From assembly GCA_029936155.1 (NCBI GenBank), contig JAPYUK010000019.1, positions 1-34,325 on the forward strand: 34,325 bases of DNA, in the 5' to 3' direction. Made by a program: the position numbers and the translations under genes. This DNA comes from Dehalococcoidia bacterium (GTDB lineage Bacteria > Chloroflexota > Dehalococcoidia > Lucifugimonadales > Lucifugimonadaceae). Below the pieces are notes generated by a model. It saw only the letters and a program-made list of their open reading frames with translations, searched no databases and was not told where the DNA came from. Below, one piece after another: positions 32,072 through 34,325 of this stretch. The number at the start of each line of letters is the position of its first letter. Within the stretch, counting starts at the first letter, position 1.

Positions 32072-33085
32072 ATGTCACCCTCACTAACCACATCAGCCGC
32101 CGGGCGGGCCTACGACTTCAGCCACGTCGTCGGAGGTCGCCAGATTACGGGCGTCGTGAACATGGCGTTCGGTGAGAACGACGATGTATATGTGACGAAA
32201 AAAGCACTGGCCTTCTTCGACGTTGAGCTGCTCAAGATCGGAACCGAGCCGGGCGATGAGGAGGTCGTTACCTCGTTCAAAGAAGTGAACCCCGGATTTT
32301 TCGATGAGAGCTGGCCGTCATGCGTGGCCGTAGCGCCGAACAAAGACGTGTACGTTACCGATGAGCTTCGCCACTTCATCTCAGTCTTCGATCGTGATGG
32401 CAAGTTCATTCGGAACATAGGTGAACACGGCAATCAGCCCGGCAATTTCGACCGACCGTCAGGCATCGTTTTCGCAGACGACGGGTCTCTCTACGTTTCC
32501 GACACCAAGAACCACCGAATTCAGCATCTCACCGCAACAGGTGAACATCTGAACAGCTTCGGAACACAAGGTTCTATTGAAGGAGAATTCCAGTCACCAT
32601 GGGGCATCAGCCTCGATGCAAGAGGTAACGTGTTCGTCGCCGACCACGCCAACAACCGGATTCAAAAGTTCGACAGCAAGGGCACATTTATCTCAACGCT
32701 AGGCAGCCTTGAATCAGGTTCTGGCGCGGGGAAGTTTGATCATCCCTCCGACGTCGCAGTCGACCCCGATGGCGACATCTACGTGTGCGACTGGGCAAAC
32801 AACCGTGTTCAGATGTTTGATGAGTCGGAAGAATATGTCCTTCAAATGGGCGGATCTGCGGTCGAGCTTTCAAAGTGGCAGAAACGCTACATCCAAGGAA
32901 ACCCCGACGTATACAAGGCTCGCCGACGCGTCGATACTCTTGATCCCGAGACCGGTTTCGCACTCCCAACCGGTGTCGAGTTCGACAGCCGTACAAAGCG
33001 ACTCTTCGTGGTCGACTCCCAGCGCTGGCGAATACAGATATTCAACAAGCTAGAAGACTACGCCGAACCGCAGTTCAACATATAA
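32072..33085 (+). CDS. NHL-repeat beta-propeller protein, cassette 2
   Basis: This 337-residue NHL-repeat protein is paralogous to that at 24136-25110. Repeats read FDRPSGIVFADDGSLYVSD, FQSPWGISLDARGNVFVAD and FDHPSDVAVDPDGDIYVCD. The stretch FISVFDRDGKFI matches VSIFDRDGKFI in the other copy. The same insertion follows the penultimate repeat, here LSKWQKRYIQGNPDV. No signal peptide or membrane helix is seen. It starts 23 bases after the DUF1501 stop with a modest GGA-type Shine-Dalgarno, closing the plus-strand operon. A scaffold, ligand-sensing or lactonase-like role is possible; none is shown. Confidence 0.9.
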   Translation: MSPSLTTSAAGRAYDFSHVVGGRQITGVVNMAFGENDDVYVTKKALAFFDVELLKIGTEPGDEEVVTSFKEVNPGFFDESWPSCVAVAPNKDVYVTDELRHFISVFDRDGKFIRNIGEHGNQPGNFDRPSGIVFADDGSLYVSDTKNHRIQHLTATGEHLNSFGTQGSIEGEFQSPWGISLDARGNVFVADHANNRIQKFDSKGTFISTLGSLESGSGAGKFDHPSDVAVDPDGDIYVCDWANNRVQMFDESEEYVLQMGGSAVELSKWQKRYIQGNPDVYKARRRVDTLDPETGFALPTGVEFDSRTKRLFVVDSQRWRIQIFNKLEDYAEPQFNI

Positions 33086-33274
33086 GTTGATCCTCGATGA
33101 AATTACCTCGCAGCACCGATCGACGGCGCAGATCCACAACGTTTTCTGGAAGATAGGATCAGATGGACTACCCCATCCCACTAATGAGGAACGATGCTAT
33201 TCTGCCCCGAAACTGAGTTCTGACAGAATCCCGTGTCGAGACACCTTCCGGGCATACGCGACCGTCGCACAAGT

Positions 33275-33928
33275 TCAATTAGCTCCAAAGACCGAACGGT
33301 AGTCACCCGGGCCAGCGCGCATTACAGTTTTCTCAAGTTCTCCTGCCGCCTCCCTTAGTGCTCCGCCGGCCACCTTCAATCTATTACTCACTGGTTCAGC
33401 TTCGAGTATTCGTTGTCGCGTCTCGCCGGAAAGCCCGAGGAGGACGGTACTCAGGAAGTACAAAAGCTTCAAAGGATCGTTCGGAAGTTCAAGTTGGCGG
33501 CGCCACTCGCCCCGTACGGCAAGCAGTAACCGGATATAGCGGCTGGCTTCCTCCCGTGCATGCGCTGCGGCTCTCTCTGCGGCTTCGTCTACTACTTCCT
33601 CAAGCAGCGTCACATCGGCGACCAGATACGGTAATGAATAGTTTAGGCTGACAATCCTAAATCTCTCCACACCGCGAGCAATTATCGGAATTGAACCCCG
33701 ATTCTCTTCGTCGACGCGCTCGATTCGGGCAACAGTTCCCATCTCATATGGACTGGCGGAAGCACCCACTTCTTCGCCACTCTTAATTAGCGCGACGCCG
33801 AATCGTCTATTCGCCGCAAGGCATCGCTCAAGCATCTGTCGATAGCGAGGCTCGAAAATACGCAACGGCAGAAGCGCTCCAGGAAACAGCACCGTGTTTA
33901 GAGGAAATATTGGGATCGTCTCTGACAT
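33275..33928 (-). CDS. LON peptidase substrate-binding domain protein
   Basis: The protein has 217 residues from ATG 33928 (MSETIPIFPLNTVLFPG). The open frame extends 19 codons upstream without family features. It is the Lon N-terminal (PUA-like, PF02190) domain alone: PLNTVLFPGALLPLRIFEPRYRQML, FGVALIKSGEEVG, GTVARIERV, RGVERFRI. The rest is helical and ends RSVFGAN. The AAA+ and Ser-Lys protease domains of Lon are absent, as in the YcaO-neighbour type stand-alone proteins, so it is not a protease itself. It may bind or present damaged proteins. It converges with cassette 2 and has no operon partner in view. Confidence 0.92.
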   Translation of the reverse strand: MSETIPIFPLNTVLFPGALLPLRIFEPRYRQMLERCLAANRRFGVALIKSGEEVGASASPYEMGTVARIERVDEENRGSIPIIARGVERFRIVSLNYSLPYLVADVTLLEEVVDEAAERAAAHAREEASRYIRLLLAVRGEWRRQLELPNDPLKLLYFLSTVLLGLSGETRQRILEAEPVSNRLKVAGGALREAAGELEKTVMRAGPGDYRSVFGAN

Positions 33929-34325
33929 GGGTCCCGAGACTGTACCAGTCCGTAAGTTTGCACGCCGGCTGGGCTGCCCCCTCAAACGAGTGGTACAGGT
34001 TCTGAGAGCACTTCAGAGCCATCGACATCTCATTGCTATGTCAGATTGATTCCTAGACAGATTTGAGACGTGGTTTCTGATGCATTGTGATATCAGCACC
34101 GCTACTCCTGAAACGCTCACGTCGCTTGAGCCCTGATTCGAGTATGATTCTCTCTCGCCGGAGTGAACAACGTTGATGGGCTTAGCTTCCATCATTAACT
34201 CGACGTCAATTTGAACTTACTGGTCCGGCGATGATGTCGTAGTTGCGAGCACGGAATATGGCATAGATTGTGAATCTGTATTTCATATTCAACTTCAAAG
34301 CAATCTCGTTTTAGGATCGGTGAGG
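33929..34325. other. Right-end stretch with no recognisable gene
   Basis: About 400 bases upstream of the Lon-domain gene. Only short open frames without family resemblance are present. No RNA gene or clear promoter was recognised. It may hold the promoter of the Lon-domain gene. Confidence 0.5.

Noticed and set aside
24136-33085. Recent inverted duplication or composite transposon formed by the two cassettes
   Set aside because: The paralogues differ over most positions and no inverted repeats or transposase genes were seen at the outer ends, so the duplication is old or the copies arrived separately.
1-34325. Prophage, plasmid origin, rRNA or tRNA genes
   Set aside because: None of the usual genes or conserved RNA cores were recognised on reading both strands; covariance searches could not be run here.

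Overview
The window looks like a chromosomal segment from a marine, free-living bacterium. The best guess is a SAR202-type Chloroflexota (Dehalococcoidia-like) genome. This rests on gene content only: Cys-type sulfatases, paralogue-rich dehydrogenases, two F420-associated folds (a PPOX-type oxidoreductase and an F420:NADP oxidoreductase-like protein), a DUF4242-cyclase fusion, and paired DUF1800/DUF1501 genes. No rRNA, tRNA, CRISPR array, transposase or phage gene was recognised.

Layout. (1) 1-9.1 kb is a catabolic region: two Cys-type sulfatases on the minus strand, an M81 (MlrC-like) metallopeptidase, a zinc alcohol dehydrogenase, an SDR dehydrogenase and an HpaI-type aldolase. It also holds a frameshifted DUF4242-adenylate cyclase gene and a stub of a GNAT acetyltransferase. 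(2) 9.3-19.8 kb carries a beta-propeller lactonase, a D-2-hydroxyacid dehydrogenase, a D-threonine-aldolase-like PLP enzyme, an F420:NADP oxidoreductase-like protein, an SMP-30 lactonase, an IlvD/EDD-family dehydratase, a NIPSNAP protein, a neutral-ceramidase-like hydrolase and a PPOX protein. Its gaps hold a dispersed hairpin repeat with conserved flanks and a stem that changes in a compensatory way. (3) 19.8-23.7 kb carries an MFS exporter, an ACR3 arsenite permease and an acyl-CoA dehydrogenase, followed by a decayed Ada-type DNA-methylphosphotriester repair gene. (4) 24.1-33.1 kb is the most distinctive part. Two paralogous three-gene cassettes (DUF1800, DUF1501, NHL beta-propeller) point away from each other around a 3-hydroxyisobutyrate-dehydrogenase-like gene and a chemoreceptor fragment. 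(5) The right end holds a stand-alone Lon-substrate-binding-domain gene and about 400 bases with no recognisable gene.

How the genes may work together. Sulfatases, sugar-type dehydrogenases, two lactonases, an IlvD/EDD-family dehydratase, an HpaI-type aldolase and a 2-hydroxyacid dehydrogenase would together make a plausible non-phosphorylative sugar-acid oxidation route for desulfated sugars. This is inference, because the genes are not one operon. The duplicated DUF1800-DUF1501-NHL cassette, with no visible export signals, is the best candidate for an undescribed system. Two intact genes (an SDR, and the DUF1501 of the second cassette) appear to start at ATC behind good Shine-Dalgarno sequences.
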